NCBI GenBank assembly: GCA_051886215.1
Contig: JBJEXX010000025.1
Coordinates: 1 to 6,234, forward strand
DNA length: 6,234 nt
Direction: 5' to 3'
Origin: JBJEXX01 sp051886215
GTDB taxonomy: Bacteria > Bacillota_I > Bacilli_A > RF39 > UBA660
How positions within the stretch are numbered: position 1 is the first letter of the stretch; every line of letters begins with the position of its first letter. This document shows positions 6,206-6,234 of the stretch, piece by piece. The notes beneath the pieces are model-generated. The model was not told where the DNA came from and searched no databases. It saw nothing but the letters and a program-made list of their open reading frames with translations. Made by a program: the position numbers and the translations under genes.

Positions 6206-6234
6206 GTAAAATTTGATATAAACAAAGCACCAAC

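Noticed and set aside
5896..6225. Minus-strand open frame opposite the recombinase coiled coil
   Set aside because: The Leu/Ser/Phe-rich product is the expected reverse reading of Lys/Glu coiled-coil codons; no independent support.
1..6234. Mycoplasma-type genetic code, tRNA or rRNA genes, CRISPR arrays, insertion sequences
   Set aside because: TGA serves as a real stop at 3293-3295 and tryptophans use TGG; no clover-leaf, rRNA-like, spaced-repeat or transposase pattern was seen on either strand.

Overview
The window is a very AT-rich, single-strand gene block from a low-G+C Gram-positive-type bacterium (Firmicutes or a related uncultured Bacilli/Clostridia lineage). The evidence is the AGA-dominated arginine codons, purine-rich Shine-Dalgarno sites before most starts, a membrane-anchored sortase, and a large serine recombinase of the clostridial TnpX/TndX type. 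TGG is the tryptophan codon and TGA is used as a stop (3293-3295), so the standard bacterial code fits and a Mycoplasma code is not needed.

All six genes lie on the + strand and are tightly packed. From left to right: the 3' part of an unrecognised acidic protein (open at the left edge, ends 365); an unrecognised aromatic-rich 207-residue protein (368-991); a VirD4/TraG-type coupling ATPase of 767 residues (992-3295); a sortase (3292-3897) that overlaps the ATPase gene by 4 bases in an ATGA junction; a 59-residue protein (3927-4106); and a 679-residue large serine recombinase (4166-6205). Gaps inside the block are 2, 0, -4, 29 and 59 bases, so the first five genes read as one operon. The recombinase may add its own promoter (TATAAT at 4114-4119).

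The most economical reading is the right-hand end of an integrative conjugative or mobilisable element. The coupling ATPase would bring the DNA-relaxase complex to a type IV secretion channel. The sortase would anchor an adhesin or channel component to the cell wall. The recombinase would excise and integrate the element, and the element end probably lies at or shortly beyond the right edge. No relaxase, VirB4, VirB6, cargo gene, LPxTG substrate or att repeat is visible here, so element type and boundaries remain inference.

The points most worth a second look are: an insert of roughly 160 residues inside the DNA-binding part of the recombinase; a 23-bp imperfect stem-loop with repeated AATCAAAA blocks just upstream of the recombinase -10 box; the small unrecognised gene there; and a sortase whose usual catalytic arginine position is occupied by glutamine.
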